From contig DASRMP010000039.1 of assembly GCA_035647855.1 (NCBI GenBank), forward strand, positions 113,075 to 177,074: a stretch of 64,000 bases of DNA. Reading direction: 5' to 3'. The DNA is from JAAZBW01 sp035647855. GTDB taxonomy: Bacteria > Actinomycetota > Actinomycetes > Actinomycetales > Actinomycetaceae. The notes beneath the pieces are model-generated. The model did not search any database and was not told the origin of the DNA. It was given only the letters and a program-made list of their open reading frames with translations. Shown here one piece after another: positions 55,008-64,000 of this stretch. The first letter of the stretch is position 1; each line of letters opens with the position of its first letter. A program made the translations under genes and the position numbers.

Positions 55008-56141
55008 GTGTCCCACTTCCTCACCGATGAGCAAGAACTCCTTCAGCAGTCGATTCGGCTGTTCACGACGACCGCTGTCAAGCCACGCGCGATGGCCATC
55101 CACACCAGCAATGACATCCCTGTGGACCTGGTCAGGCAACTGGGCACTATGGGCATGGTGGGCACGCTGCTGCCCGAGGAGGTCGGAGGATCTGGCTTGG
55201 GATATACGGAGGCCGCGGTGATCTGCGAGGAACTCGCCAAGGAATCGCCTGGCCTGTCCATGTGTTTCAGCGCGTGCATGATCGCACCTGGTCTGCTGTT
55301 GACGCATCCGGGGCTTGTCGAGAAATACATGCCGGGCATTCTCGCCGGTGAGGTGTTGGTGCAGACCGCGATGACTCCGCCCGAGGGATCCACGAACCAC
55401 TCGGAGTGGACGGTCTTTGCTCGCCGCGATGGGGATGAGTGGGTCCTCAATGGCACCAGGCTCTATATCACCGGCAACGGCCGCGGCGATGTCGCGCTTT
55501 CCATCGGGGTGACCGACGCGGGCGAGATCAAGATGTTCGCGGTCGAGAAGGGCACGCCGGGGTTCGACAACAGTCACGTCGAGAAGAAGATGGGTCTCTC
55601 TGGACAGAACTGCGGCACGATCACCTACACCAATTGCCGGGTCCCGGCAGATCTCGAAGTCCCCTTCGACATGACGAATCCTGACAACAAGCTCTTCGTC
55701 GGTGCGTACGCGCTGATGGCGGCCGTGGCCCTCGGCACTGCGGAAGGTGCGCACGCCAAGACCATCGAGTACCTGAAGCGACGCACCCGCGCCGGCCAAC
55801 CCGTCGCGTCTCTGCAGGCCGTCGCTCACCGATTGGCGGAGAACGATACGAAGATCGAACTCGGTCGCGCCTTGCTGTACGACGCGTGCAGGCTGATGGA
55901 TGAGGACCGGATGATCCGGAAGCTCATTCATATGTCCAAGGTGTGGATCTGTGACATGGCGATCGACGTCGCGAAGGACTGCGTGCAACTCTTCGGCGGG
56001 CTTGGCTACGTGGAAGAGACTGGGATCGCCCGATATATGGACGACGCGGTCGGTACATCGATCGGTGACATGACACCCGGACTCCACCTGCAGACGATCG
56101 CCTATCTGATGGGCCTACCAGACCAGCAACCGGGCGCATGA
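55008..56141 (+). CDS. Acyl-CoA dehydrogenase
   Basis: This 377-residue flavoprotein has the family parts FLTDEQELLQQSIR, LPEEVGGSGLGYTE, a flavin-contact QTAMTPPEGS and the C-terminal LFGGLGYVEETGIARYMDDA, which carries the catalytic acid region. It oxidises an acyl-CoA to the enoyl-CoA and passes electrons to ETF. It stands alone with no ETF or thiolase gene nearby. CAGGAG lies before GTG 55008. Confidence 0.92.
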   Translation: MSHFLTDEQELLQQSIRLFTTTAVKPRAMAIHTSNDIPVDLVRQLGTMGMVGTLLPEEVGGSGLGYTEAAVICEELAKESPGLSMCFSACMIAPGLLLTHPGLVEKYMPGILAGEVLVQTAMTPPEGSTNHSEWTVFARRDGDEWVLNGTRLYITGNGRGDVALSIGVTDAGEIKMFAVEKGTPGFDNSHVEKKMGLSGQNCGTITYTNCRVPADLEVPFDMTNPDNKLFVGAYALMAAVALGTAEGAHAKTIEYLKRRTRAGQPVASLQAVAHRLAENDTKIELGRALLYDACRLMDEDRMIRKLIHMSKVWICDMAIDVAKDCVQLFGGLGYVEETGIARYMDDAVGTSIGDMTPGLHLQTIAYLMGLPDQQPGA

Positions 56142-56495
56142 ACCTTGAGCTCGGCCCCCGACGGGCAGCAACGCTGGACGGCCAACAGTGAAGGCATCCT
56201 TGTCGAGGACTGTGTCGTTGCTGTGCACCCGGTCCTGAATGGTCAGGTCCTTGTTCCATTAGCCGCGTGTGGAGCCCACGAAGTTGAGTGCGGCTTGTGT
56301 CCCGCTTGGGCACGCCGTCTTTCGGCGTTCGGCGTGGGATCCCGGACCCAAAATGGATCCGGTCCGCAGGACCGCCACGGGATACTGCCACGGGATACCA
56401 GGTGGTATTTCGAGGTCGAACTCGATGAGTTTGGTGCCGCTCGGTTTGGCCGAGTCTTGCCCCGCAGCATCCCCTTAAGTGGAACCATCGGTCAC
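56142..56495. other. Region before the membrane-anchored protein gene
   Basis: The downstream frame is open through these 354 bases, but its translation has low-complexity, poorly coding character, and no start fits until ATG 56496. I treat it as untranslated leader or promoter DNA. No clear promoter box or known element is seen. Confidence 0.45.
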
Positions 56496-58523
56496 ATGGG
56501 CATCGGGCTTTTAGTCGCGATTGTGGTTGTGGTCCTGTGGGTGGTTTGGGAATTCCTGGCTGCCAGACGTTCTCCTCACAGTCGGGTTCGGCGGCGGGCT
56601 GGCGCCGACGTCATTGCGGAAATGGCAGCGAGTCGGGAACTCCCGAACTTGACGCTTGACTACAACCTGTCCTCCGCGGTCAAGCCGGGAACGGGCCCAG
56701 CCGCTGGGAGACACAGGACGCAGAGGAAGCAGTCGCCAGGCAACGCTTCCACGGCAACAGTTGCGGGAGTCACTGCCGGAATCGTCCAAGCGGCTGATCT
56801 GTGGCGTGTGGACCAGTCCGTGCTCGACGCCGCCGAACACCTGACGGGCGAGTCGCTTTCGAATGGCCTCGACCTGTGGTCCGTGTTTCGGGAAAGGGAC
56901 TATGCGTTGGCATCCCAGGGATTCGAGACCATGTTTCGCGGCCATGTTGCCGAGCATGAACTGTTCGGCCAGCTGGATTGGGCCGGTGACCTTCTCAAGG
57001 TGCCGGAGGCGAGCAACCATCCCGTGTATGACTTCTCTCTTGGAGGACATGAATTCAATGTGAAGGTTGGGCAGGACTTTTCGGCCGTCCGAGAGCACCT
57101 AGCGACGTACCCGGATATTCCGGTGGTGGTGAACTCTGACATGGCGAATCTTCCTGGTGATGCGTTCCCCTGGCGCGTGTCAGAACAGATCGACCCGAGC
57201 CTGCTCTCGGAGCACAGCGTCGTCGTGGCCGATGCTCTGGAGCTCTCGGGCATTCAGGAGTCGATAATCGATGCGATCGGACCCGAACTCTATAGCTGGG
57301 AGTTCGGCGACTTGTTCGAGGCCCATGATCTTCTTCCAGGGATAGGAACTGCGATTCTTGTTGTGAGATCTGGTATCCGTGAGGGGCGGCTGGCGCAGCA
57401 GCACGGTTCTGGCGGACGAGCGATCGGCAACGTTGCCGTCGACGCGGCCGTCACGGGGGGCGGCGTCGTAGCAGGCTCTTGGATCGGCGGCGGGATCGGC
57501 GCGTTCCTGGGTGGTCCCATCGGGCTGACCGTGGGGAAAATCGCGGGTGCGACAGTGGGCGGGTTCCTGGGTCGAGCGATGGCGTGGGGCATCCGAATGG
57601 GGCCATTGACCGAGGCGCAGGAGTTCACTGCGGCCTGCGTCACGGAATACTCAAGTGCCGTCAATCTCTCCCTTGCTCGTGCCAACACCGAGTTGACTAA
57701 ACGGAGACTCCCGCCAGTTGCGCGCAACCTCAAGGAAACCGCTGGCGTGATTCGCAACAAAGTAAATGAGGCACGCGACAGGGCAGAGCGCGAGCTTGCA
57801 CAGACCGAGACCGCTCTTGAACAGGATCTCGCGCAGGCGATTGACGCAGCTCACTACGGTGCTCATCAAGTGCGCGGCTCCGTGATTGCAGCAATTCGCC
57901 GTCGAGTATGGGAGAAAGCAGTCGCCGAAGCTGAGCTTCAGGGTTGGGAGGCGCGTCTGAACGTACTTCTTGCCATCGACGGCGGCGAGGTGATGGCACG
58001 AGAGGTAATTGTGTCCACTTCTGCGAAACGCGCTCGGATTGTTGCTACGTTCATCGAGCAGAATAGACGCGCCCAGCTCCTTGCGAAGGAAGCCAAAGGA
58101 GTGGCATTGGCGCAGGCAATTCAAGCTCGAAAAGAACTGGAAGTTGAAGTCGCTCGAGACTCTTATCCCTATGCGGCGTTGGTTTATCTGGGTTCTATGT
58201 GGGTGCGTGAGGAGTTAGTTAACACGGGTGCATGCGAACCTGAGTGGGTTGAGGCAAACATCCCAGATCCGGATCTCCCGCCGCGTCCACCTGTGCGGGA
58301 CACCTTCGAACTCGTGACCAGGTATCTCTCACTCCAAGACGACGACATCGTGACGCTCCCCATCGGTCTTCTCGAGATCCTGTTGGACGGATTGCCAGAT
58401 CGCGCAGTGAACGCCTCGTGGTGGGAGTCGTCCGACGCTCGCTCCGCCTGGCGATCTGCAGGTTACTCATTCGATTCGATCGATCTCGACAACGGCATCG
58501 TGACGTTCGTCGCCGCGGCGTGA
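56496..58523 (+). CDS. Membrane-anchored protein with glycine zipper and coiled coil, unknown
   Basis: This 675-residue protein has one N-terminal membrane anchor (residues 3-20). A soluble region includes HVAEHELFGQL and PVYDFSLGGHEFNVKVG, reminiscent of restriction-endonuclease-like folds, though the catalytic pattern is not complete. A long glycine-zipper membrane segment follows (about 305-365, GGGVVAGSWIGGGIGAFLGGP), then a charged coiled coil to about 560 and a C-terminal globular part. I do not recognise a family. The domain mix recalls membrane-active conflict proteins. The ORF is the first of a set of uncharacterised genes in this segment, but is not clearly operonic with them. Confidence 0.65.
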   Translation: MGIGLLVAIVVVVLWVVWEFLAARRSPHSRVRRRAGADVIAEMAASRELPNLTLDYNLSSAVKPGTGPAAGRHRTQRKQSPGNASTATVAGVTAGIVQAADLWRVDQSVLDAAEHLTGESLSNGLDLWSVFRERDYALASQGFETMFRGHVAEHELFGQLDWAGDLLKVPEASNHPVYDFSLGGHEFNVKVGQDFSAVREHLATYPDIPVVVNSDMANLPGDAFPWRVSEQIDPSLLSEHSVVVADALELSGIQESIIDAIGPELYSWEFGDLFEAHDLLPGIGTAILVVRSGIREGRLAQQHGSGGRAIGNVAVDAAVTGGGVVAGSWIGGGIGAFLGGPIGLTVGKIAGATVGGFLGRAMAWGIRMGPLTEAQEFTAACVTEYSSAVNLSLARANTELTKRRLPPVARNLKETAGVIRNKVNEARDRAERELAQTETALEQDLAQAIDAAHYGAHQVRGSVIAAIRRRVWEKAVAEAELQGWEARLNVLLAIDGGEVMAREVIVSTSAKRARIVATFIEQNRRAQLLAKEAKGVALAQAIQARKELEVEVARDSYPYAALVYLGSMWVREELVNTGACEPEWVEANIPDPDLPPRPPVRDTFELVTRYLSLQDDDIVTLPIGLLEILLDGLPDRAVNASWWESSDARSAWRSAGYSFDSIDLDNGIVTFVAAA

Positions 58524-59027
58524 ACCCGTCGATAAGGTGGCGAGGGCAAACGCAGTCACCACTTCTCTGTTCGACGGTTCGCAGCGCCCACCGGATCGAG
58601 GGCCAGGCGTGGCGTCCGATTCGTTGGAGAACCGCGCCGACGGCCCGAACCTCACTCGGATCGGGTGTTCACCAAAGCTGGCGCCGTCGTCGTCGGGAAT
58701 GTGGAGGTTGATGGTCCACTCGGCGACGACGAATACCGCAGCCGTGCCCGGTGTCTGGAGATCGCTTCTGCGGCCGGGGGCGCCCCGGGCAGGGCGCCCA
58801 GCCGACGCAGGTGATTGCTGTGCGTCACGGGGCTCTGCCCGCGGACCCGGTCCACGCCGCGGACCTCGTCAACGGAACGCTGCTGTCGTGCAGGTCCTGG
58901 ACAGACCATCCGAACTGTGGTCCGGCAAGCAGGCCACCACCGGCGTCAACGTCCACCTCGCCGCCGCAACCATGCTCACGGCCGCCGGGCGGCACTCCCG
59001 TCCGTCGCGGGCGGGCGCCCGCTCGGC
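58524..59027 (+). other. Region of possible decayed coding sequence
   Basis: No intact gene is present. Short stretches look coding in different rightward frames (for example a GAVVVGNVEVDGPLG-like segment near 58680-58725 and ATTGVNVHLAAATML near 58935-58975), broken by stops and shifts. This suggests an eroded gene of unknown family before the convergent carbonic anhydrase gene. Confidence 0.35.
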
Positions 59028-59915
59028 TCACCCGGTGACAGTGTCCTCCAGCAGATCCCGATCGTTCAGCGGCTGCAGCGGGCGGTTGTTGTGTCCCATG
59101 ACCTGCTCAAGTTCGCCGAGTTGCGCCTCAGACATCTCGACCGGAGTTGTCAGAACGAACCAGTTGACGTCCTCACTGCACGGCGGCGTGGTGAGCGATC
59201 CGGTGTACTGGAAAGTGAGTCGGTTCCCGGGGAGGAGATCGAGTGGATCGAGCGTGACACCATCCGCCTCCACTTCCTGCTCGGTGGCTGCCGGCAGGTG
59301 AGAGATGATCGGCGCAACTGCCTCATTCTCGGCGCCCTCCTCGAGCAACACCGCGACCACGGCCAAGCTGCCACTGGCATCCTGGTGCACCAGGTGCAAC
59401 TCCCCCGCGAAGTACTCTCCGTCAACGGTGTGCTCGCTGGGCGTGTGGAAGTGGAACTGCGCCAACTCGAACATGGTGCCATCCACCGTGATGCTGCTCG
59501 TACCGTCGGAGGGCACCTGGATGGTGTGTCCGTTGTTGAGGACCTGCAGGGGCGCCGACCGGTAGTCAAAGAGAACATCAGCAAGATCCTGCTGGTCCGC
59601 ACCGGTAAGATCGATCGGCGCCTGCTCCGTTCCTGCGCTGCAGAGGGCGAAATCGGGGCTCAGCTCTCCCCAATGGTCGGGGCCGGTGTCCCCCTCGTAC
59701 CCCCAGTGGACGCCAGCCTCATCCATGGTCGCCTCCTCGGTAGGAGTTCCGTCCTCTGTGGTGGCCGCCGCGTCCGCGGTCGCGGCCCCACTGGTGACTT
59801 CGCCGGAGGGAGGTGCTTCGGTACCGGGTGATGAGCCGCAGCCAGCGAGGACCACAGCGAGGACCGCAGCACTCGAGAGAAGAAACGTGGACTTGTTCCG
59901 GCGATGGTCAAACAT
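59028..59915 (-). CDS. Alpha-class carbonic anhydrase, lipoprotein
   Basis: This 295-residue protein starts with a lipoprotein signal (AVVLAGC near residue 26) and a Thr/Ala/Glu-rich linker to about 65. The alpha-CA fold follows, with the entry WGYEGDTGPDHWGEL, the zinc-site FHFHTPSEHTVDGE (residues about 152-165) giving two histidines, and the third in ELHLVHQD near 172. QAPIDL and LTTPPCSEDV are further family blocks. It interconverts carbon dioxide and bicarbonate outside the membrane. It is a single-gene unit. Confidence 0.95.
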   Translation of the reverse strand: MFDHRRNKSTFLLSSAAVLAVVLAGCGSSPGTEAPPSGEVTSGAATADAAATTEDGTPTEEATMDEAGVHWGYEGDTGPDHWGELSPDFALCSAGTEQAPIDLTGADQQDLADVLFDYRSAPLQVLNNGHTIQVPSDGTSSITVDGTMFELAQFHFHTPSEHTVDGEYFAGELHLVHQDASGSLAVVAVLLEEGAENEAVAPIISHLPAATEQEVEADGVTLDPLDLLPGNRLTFQYTGSLTTPPCSEDVNWFVLTTPVEMSEAQLGELEQVMGHNNRPLQPLNDRDLLEDTVTG

Positions 59916-60131
59916 GGGGGTTTCTCCTGATCAGCGAACTGGTTGAACCAATGTAGGCATGCAAATAGAAGGCGGACCGCTCGGTGCCCCCTCCGAGCAG
60001 TCGCTCCATGGAGTCAACCACCCGAACCTGAAATGCCTCAAGCGTTGAAGGCACCTATTGCCTATTGCCCGAAATGGCCGTTGACCAAGGCCTCTTCCAG
60101 CACTGTCGGTAGTGGCCTCAGTGCCGGCAAT

Positions 60132-60470
60132 TCACGGGATGAACGAGTGAACCACGACTCGATCGTAAGCAGCAGAGCCCGGATGCGCCTTCTTGAAGTC
60201 GTCTGAGAATTGGGCAGCAGCCTCCCCCAGGACGGTGAAGTTCCACAGCAATGCATTGCGCAATTGACGGTCGGCCTCAACAGCAGCAACATCGCGCTCG
60301 GCAAACGTGCCTCCGGCGCCAGCGTGTACAACGGATCGATGTCACTGTCCTCCTGGCCTCCTGGGTCGCGCCCCGGGCTGCCGAGCCGAAGACATCCAAT
60401 CGGATGACGCCGTATCGCTGACACACTTCGCGCAACTACTCCACGCCAATCGCGATTGAGACCATGGCTG
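60132..60470 (-). pseudogene. Remnant of a MntA-HepT toxin-antitoxin pair
   Basis: Reading leftward, a segment RRYGVIRLDVFGSAARGA-like at about 60370-60440 carries the GSxARG motif of a minimal nucleotidyltransferase (MntA antitoxin). The matching DSDID motif (60335-60349) is in another frame. A HepT-like HEPN segment follows (QLRNALLWNFTVLGEAA and FSDDFKKAHPG, about 60160-60270). It ends early at 60132 without the RxxxxH active-site region. Frameshifts, a stop and a deletion make both genes inactive. The rest of the 59916-60531 gap shows no other gene. Confidence 0.6.
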
Positions 60471-60531
60471 CAGTCTTCGATCGCCGCTCCGTGATGGCGA
60501 CGCATCAATTCTTTACAGTCCCACTGGACGA

Positions 60532-61926
60532 TCAGGGTTGGCCTGCTTCGGTCTCGGGCTCCGGCTCTTCGGGTGAAGTCCCGCTGGCAGGCTTCCGATT
60601 GAACAGCGTCCCGAACGCACTCGCGACGCCGGCTGCTCCACCCTTGATCGCCGCACCGGCCTCCTGTGCCGCTGCGGCAGCCCTGGGCTGGTCTGGGACG
60701 CCGTCCCCGTCAATATCGACCGCCCGAAACGCTTCAGTTGCCCGATCGATGGTGTGCGCTCCGAAGCGACCGGCAGCACTGACGCCCCCTGAAGCCGACG
60801 CAACCACCTTGTCGCGAACTTCCGCGGCAGCCTGGGCCCAGCGCTTCGCTTCTTGCGTTTCACGCCCCGATTCGATTCCGAGCAGGCCCCGGAACTCGAC
60901 GACACCGTTCCTGACCTGATTGCTCGACCTCGCCGCAGCGGGCGAGTCGAACGGGTTGAGCAGCACCTTGGCGTTCGCTTTGCGCACGGTCTGGTCCATC
61001 TGTTCCAGCAATCGCGCGGTGCTTCCGGCGATGAGTTCGAGCCGGTTCTGCCGTGCGGCGACCAACCCGAGCCGATGCTTGTCGAGCTCCTCGGGTGACG
61101 CGTCGAGCACGCGGTCAAGTTCGAGGACCGCAATACCATCCTGGAGCTGGAATGTACGAGCAAGTACCGCGAGCCACTCCCGCACTTTCGGCTCGGCAGC
61201 CTTCGTCGCTTTGGCGACCTCACCCATGTCCGCCTTCCTCTCGAGCTTCCCAGAGATGGAGTCGAGTTGACGCAGCGCGTACGCCTGCGTGCGCGCGATC
61301 GTCATGCCAGTCGCTTGCACCTTCGACCAGGTGACTTCGGAGACGCGTCCAACCTGATCACGGACCGTCAGCGCCTCCTCAACAATCAGATCAACGCCAA
61401 TCATGTCGGCCAGTACTGCGTCCTTCTGGCCACGGAGGACGTCGTCGACCCTCGCGCTGATCTCCTGGAGGTAATCGACGATCTCATCCATCTGCTCCTG
61501 CATCGCACGCTGCTGCATCATTGTCGACAGCGCAGAGAGCGCGAACGGCCCACCCAGAACGCCGGTAGTCCGCGCGGACGGCGTTCGGACGACCTGGAGC
61601 CACTGCTTGACGCGACCGGGATCGCCAATCATCGCGTGGCTGATGCCCGGAGTCTTGGTCGGCATTAGATCGAACTTCTTGATGGCTTCGGCGGACTCGG
61701 CGGTCAGCTTGATCCAACGCCCGGAGTTCGCCGCAACATCCGCAGCGGTTTGTGCCGCAGCACCCCCTGCCCCCGACGCCGACCAGAGCCGGTGAAGATC
61801 GAGTTGCCTCGAGCGAGCCCGGTCCAGACCTGCCGAGAGAAAGAACCGCTCGACGTCACTCGAACCACCAATGACGGCAAGCCCCTCACCGTCACTCACC
61901 AACTCGACCCCGCCGACCATCGCCAC
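60532..61926 (-). CDS. Uncharacterised protein with coiled coil and EF-hand-like loop
   Basis: The N-terminal 45 residues of this 464-residue protein form a compact alpha/beta part (VIGGSSDVERFF). A Gly/Ala-rich hydrophobic patch near 122-136 may touch membrane. The region 140-360 is strongly helical. A DIDGDGVPDQ loop near residue 405 matches an EF-hand or dockerin-type calcium site. The tail is acidic and Pro-rich. No enzymatic motif is visible. It is followed upstream by another uncharacterised leftward gene 220 bases away. Function is unknown. Confidence 0.7.
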   Translation of the reverse strand: MAMVGGVELVSDGEGLAVIGGSSDVERFFLSAGLDRARSRQLDLHRLWSASGAGGAAAQTAADVAANSGRWIKLTAESAEAIKKFDLMPTKTPGISHAMIGDPGRVKQWLQVVRTPSARTTGVLGGPFALSALSTMMQQRAMQEQMDEIVDYLQEISARVDDVLRGQKDAVLADMIGVDLIVEEALTVRDQVGRVSEVTWSKVQATGMTIARTQAYALRQLDSISGKLERKADMGEVAKATKAAEPKVREWLAVLARTFQLQDGIAVLELDRVLDASPEELDKHRLGLVAARQNRLELIAGSTARLLEQMDQTVRKANAKVLLNPFDSPAAARSSNQVRNGVVEFRGLLGIESGRETQEAKRWAQAAAEVRDKVVASASGGVSAAGRFGAHTIDRATEAFRAVDIDGDGVPDQPRAAAAAQEAGAAIKGGAAGVASAFGTLFNRKPASGTSPEEPEPETEAGQP

Positions 61927-62034
61927 TCCTCCCGCTTACGCGTGCCTCCACGCCGTTCCCAGCTTCCCCACCCACGGTACCCGGCCACGCCCACACCCGG
62001 CGCCGGCTGAATCCGCCTCCGCAAGAGAGCACTG

Positions 62035-62181
62035 ATGGCGAAGACGATTGACCCGGCTGTGTCTTACCTCCTTCGTGAAGAGTTCGAGCGGGCCGCGAGC
62101 GCCCGCGCACCTGCCAAGCGTCGGCCCGGGCTGCGGAGGTGGTGCCAGTCAGGCCTCCTCCGGCACAGGGGCGGGTTGCCG
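62035..62181 (+). CDS. Possible 48-residue protein
   Basis: ATG 62035 has AGAGAG upstream and opens a short frame, MAKTIDPAVSYLLREEFERAA followed by a basic tail. The first 25 residues look helical and coding. The tail lies antisense to the end of a larger gene. It may be the stub of a lost protein. Confidence 0.25.
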
Positions 62182-63417
62182 TGATCCCGTCATGTTCATG
62201 AGTTGTTCGCGGTGATCGAGGATCGCCTCGTCGCGTTCCTCTTGGGTCATGCCGTCCAGCTGAAGGTACCCCGCACCGTGATGCGCCTCCACGCGCTGGA
62301 CAAAGGCTGCATGCAGGTCCGCGAAGTAGTCGAACTCCTCTTGTGAGAGGAACGGTTCGTCGTCGTGCCAAATTGAGGAGAACGCTTGTGGATACAGCCG
62401 GGTGAAAGGCAGTTCGGGCAGCGTGTGCTTTCCACCAAGGACAACTGGCACCAGACTCTCCGCCGGAGCAGTGAGTGTGAAGAGCTCACCTGTGGTTGGG
62501 TCGAGGCCGAAGAGTGCTACACCGTCCAGTTCGGCGACTTCCGCGGCCTCGTTGGTGACGCCTTCCGTGGTGAATGACAGGTACGGCTCATTTTCGGCAG
62601 CGTCGGCCAAGGACTCGAGGTAGTCCGTATCGATACTTGATTCAGTGAGGTGCCAAATGAGGCTGGGGTCGAAGCCCATTTCCGCCAGCCAATTGGCGGC
62701 CACCTCGACAGGGTCGCCCGTGTCCAACGCCGTCTGGAGAGGAGATGCGATCTCCTCCACGAATCCTGCTTCCCCCCGCTTGATGAGTGCGAGAACGTCT
62801 CGCGCGACTTCGTCGGGTGGCGCGTCCTTACTCGCGAGATCGAGATTCGCACCCAGGTTGAATCCCCACCGACGTGGACGGTCGCGCCACATCACGTCAA
62901 CCACCCAGAAATCGAGGCCCGGGCTACGATGCACGGTCGCCGAAGCCCAACCGAGCGAGATGTGCACAGCCTGATCTGCTACTGGGTCGACCTTCATCAC
63001 GCAGTGGCTCGATTCCCCGCACGTCGCATTGAAGAAAAGGCCGCTGTGTGCGACCGTGCCGACGACATCTACCCCAGAGGACAGGAGAGAGTCGGCGATT
63101 GATGTGACGGCATTCGGCCGTTTGTGACCCCATCGCTGTGGACCCGTCCACGGGGTTCCCGTCCGTGACGCCTCAAGCTTCTGCTTGATGACATTCAGAA
63201 CGGTCTTCTCCGAGGCATGCGGATCGAAAAGTTGGACGTCGCGTGGTTGCGGTCCACTGATCACTACAGATTGTGAGTCTCGAAAGGCTTGCACGACACC
63301 ATAGTTTGAACTGTAAGAAATGCCTTCGATCGGCTCGTCAAACCGCTCCACGCCGGCTCGCTCCGATGCGGGTAGCTCACGTAGCAAGTTTTCCTGGAGT
63401 GCCTGCCAGGACAACAT
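62149..63417 (-). CDS. Uncharacterised protein, 422 aa
   Basis: I do not recognise a family. The protein is soluble and acidic, without signal or membrane segment. The N-terminal half alternates strands and helices (VVQAFRDSQSVVISGP, VGTVAHSGLFFNATCG, WVVDVMWRDRPRRWGF). The C-terminal half contains LPFTRLYPQAFSSIW and ends in a helix rich in charged residues. It lies upstream of another unknown leftward gene and downstream of a divergent CotH-like gene. No function is assigned. Confidence 0.65.
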   Translation of the reverse strand: MLSWQALQENLLRELPASERAGVERFDEPIEGISYSSNYGVVQAFRDSQSVVISGPQPRDVQLFDPHASEKTVLNVIKQKLEASRTGTPWTGPQRWGHKRPNAVTSIADSLLSSGVDVVGTVAHSGLFFNATCGESSHCVMKVDPVADQAVHISLGWASATVHRSPGLDFWVVDVMWRDRPRRWGFNLGANLDLASKDAPPDEVARDVLALIKRGEAGFVEEIASPLQTALDTGDPVEVAANWLAEMGFDPSLIWHLTESSIDTDYLESLADAAENEPYLSFTTEGVTNEAAEVAELDGVALFGLDPTTGELFTLTAPAESLVPVVLGGKHTLPELPFTRLYPQAFSSIWHDDEPFLSQEEFDYFADLHAAFVQRVEAHHGAGYLQLDGMTQEERDEAILDHREQLMNMTGSRQPAPVPEEA

Positions 63418-63678
63418 AGTCCCTCCCTTATGCGCCTCCCAGGCTCCCCCTCGACGACGGATCCGCCCCAGAGCCCGTTGACAATCACTCCATCACAACA
63501 GACACAACCCGTGGCAACGAATCGCCTCGAACGTGAATTGCAGGGCCACTCTCCAGCGTGGAATCGCGCCGGCCCGTCGCCAGCTCATCCCGCGCGACTC
63601 CCACAGGCTTCTCAGCGTGCTGGCAGTAGATTTGCAGCACGCGTTGGTGGACTGGGCCGGACGAATACCGGAGGAACC

Positions 63679-64000
63679 ATGCCCGCTCGCCCCACACGCC
63701 TTCTACGCTCCACGCGCACCGCCGCCCTCGCCCCGATTGCCGTTGTCGTGCTCGCCGGCTGCACCTCCGCCATCTCGGGGCCCGCCACCACGCCGTCGTC
63801 CGCGGAGGGTCTGTTCGACGACGCCGTCGTCCACAGCATCGACGTGCAGGTCGACGGCGCCGCCTACGACGCCATGATCGAGACCTACACCTCCACGGGC
63901 GAGAAGGAGTGGCTCAGCGCCACTGTGACGATCGATGGGGTGGAGTACGAGGCCGTCGGGATCAAGCTCAAGGGGAACTCCTCGCTGCGTGGGCTCGGGC
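63679..64000 (+). CDS. CotH-type lipoprotein, 3' end outside window
   Basis: The first 107 codons are visible. ATG 63679 has GGAGGA 5-10 bases upstream. A lipoprotein signal (VVVLAGC near residue 28) is followed by a short linker and then SIDVQVDGAAYDAMIETY and VGIKLKGNSSLRG. These are the entry motifs of the CotH kinase family, which phosphorylates surface proteins. CotH-like proteins commonly occur with DUF4956, VTC and Cthe_2159 proteins, which are present at 51.8-54.9 kb. Whether this copy works with them is an inference. Confidence 0.75.
   Translation, partial: MPARPTRLLRSTRTAALAPIAVVVLAGCTSAISGPATTPSSAEGLFDDAVVHSIDVQVDGAAYDAMIETYTSTGEKEWLSATVTIDGVEYEAVGIKLKGNSSLRGLG

Noticed and set aside
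54726..56087. 453-codon leftward frame opposite the acyl-CoA dehydrogenase
   Set aside because: The rightward frame encodes a full acyl-CoA dehydrogenase. The leftward product is His/Arg-rich with no match to a known pattern.

Overview
The window reads as chromosomal DNA of a high-GC Gram-positive bacterium (Actinomycetota). The evidence is the GC-rich third codon positions, frequent GTG and TTG starts, an iniBAC-like dynamin locus, a gamma-butyrolactone (AfsA / ArpA-type) signalling pair, a lactococcin-972-type bacteriocin cluster, and an actinobacterial FtsH. The class III fructose-bisphosphatase and DhnA-type aldolase suggest a fermentative, possibly host-associated, member of the order Actinomycetales. 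The genus cannot be set from sequence alone. I saw no rRNA, tRNA, CRISPR array or intact transposase.

Layout. 1-5.0 kb: a membrane-protein gene, then a leftward iniB-iniA-iniC-like operon (Asn/Asp-rich repeat protein plus two dynamin-like GTPases) with a strong hairpin between iniB and iniA. 5.3-5.7 kb: an ordered array of 12-bp motifs in a non-coding element that recurs at 47.6-47.9 kb. 5.8-10.4 kb: orphan trpB, class III fbp and, convergent, class I fructose-bisphosphate aldolase. 10.5-18.6 kb: a leftward three-gene operon. Its genes encode a CHAT-like protein that has lost both catalytic residues, a CHAT protease with an intact His/Cys pair, and a 1621-residue protein joining a caspase-like domain to two alpha/beta-hydrolase (lipase) domains. 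18.8-24.8 kb: a CoA-binding protein, then a lactococcin-972-type bacteriocin and ABC transporter cluster divergent from an AfsA-like gene and an ArpA/ScbR-type TetR receptor. ARE-like palindromes lie between them.

24.9-31.9 kb: a protein of unknown function, a PucR regulator, a DUF1269-type membrane protein, ftsH and an SDR oxidoreductase. 32.2-35.1 kb: a translationally coupled metal ABC uptake operon (ATPase, permease, lipoprotein) ending in a methyltransferase. 35.2-40.7 kb: a membrane protein with a Pro/Tyr/Gln repeat tail, then a subtilase divergent from a trypsin-like protease fused to a NucA-type nuclease, and two small membrane proteins. 40.8-47.5 kb: a LacI-controlled oligosaccharide locus (binding protein, two permeases, GH172/DUF2961, LacI, GH32). 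48-51.7 kb: TetR, alcohol dehydrogenase, peroxiredoxin and quinone oxidoreductase. 51.8-54.9 kb: a DUF4956 / VTC polyphosphate polymerase / Cthe_2159-type lipoprotein set. A CotH-type lipoprotein begins at the right edge. In between lie an acyl-CoA dehydrogenase, three uncharacterised proteins, an alpha carbonic anhydrase and the decayed remains of a MntA-HepT toxin-antitoxin pair.

The most promising undescribed system is the caspase-lipase / CHAT / pseudo-CHAT operon. The subtilase with trypsin-nuclease pair, the butyrolactone-bacteriocin module and the duplicated motif array come next. Their functions are inferred from domains and gene order only.
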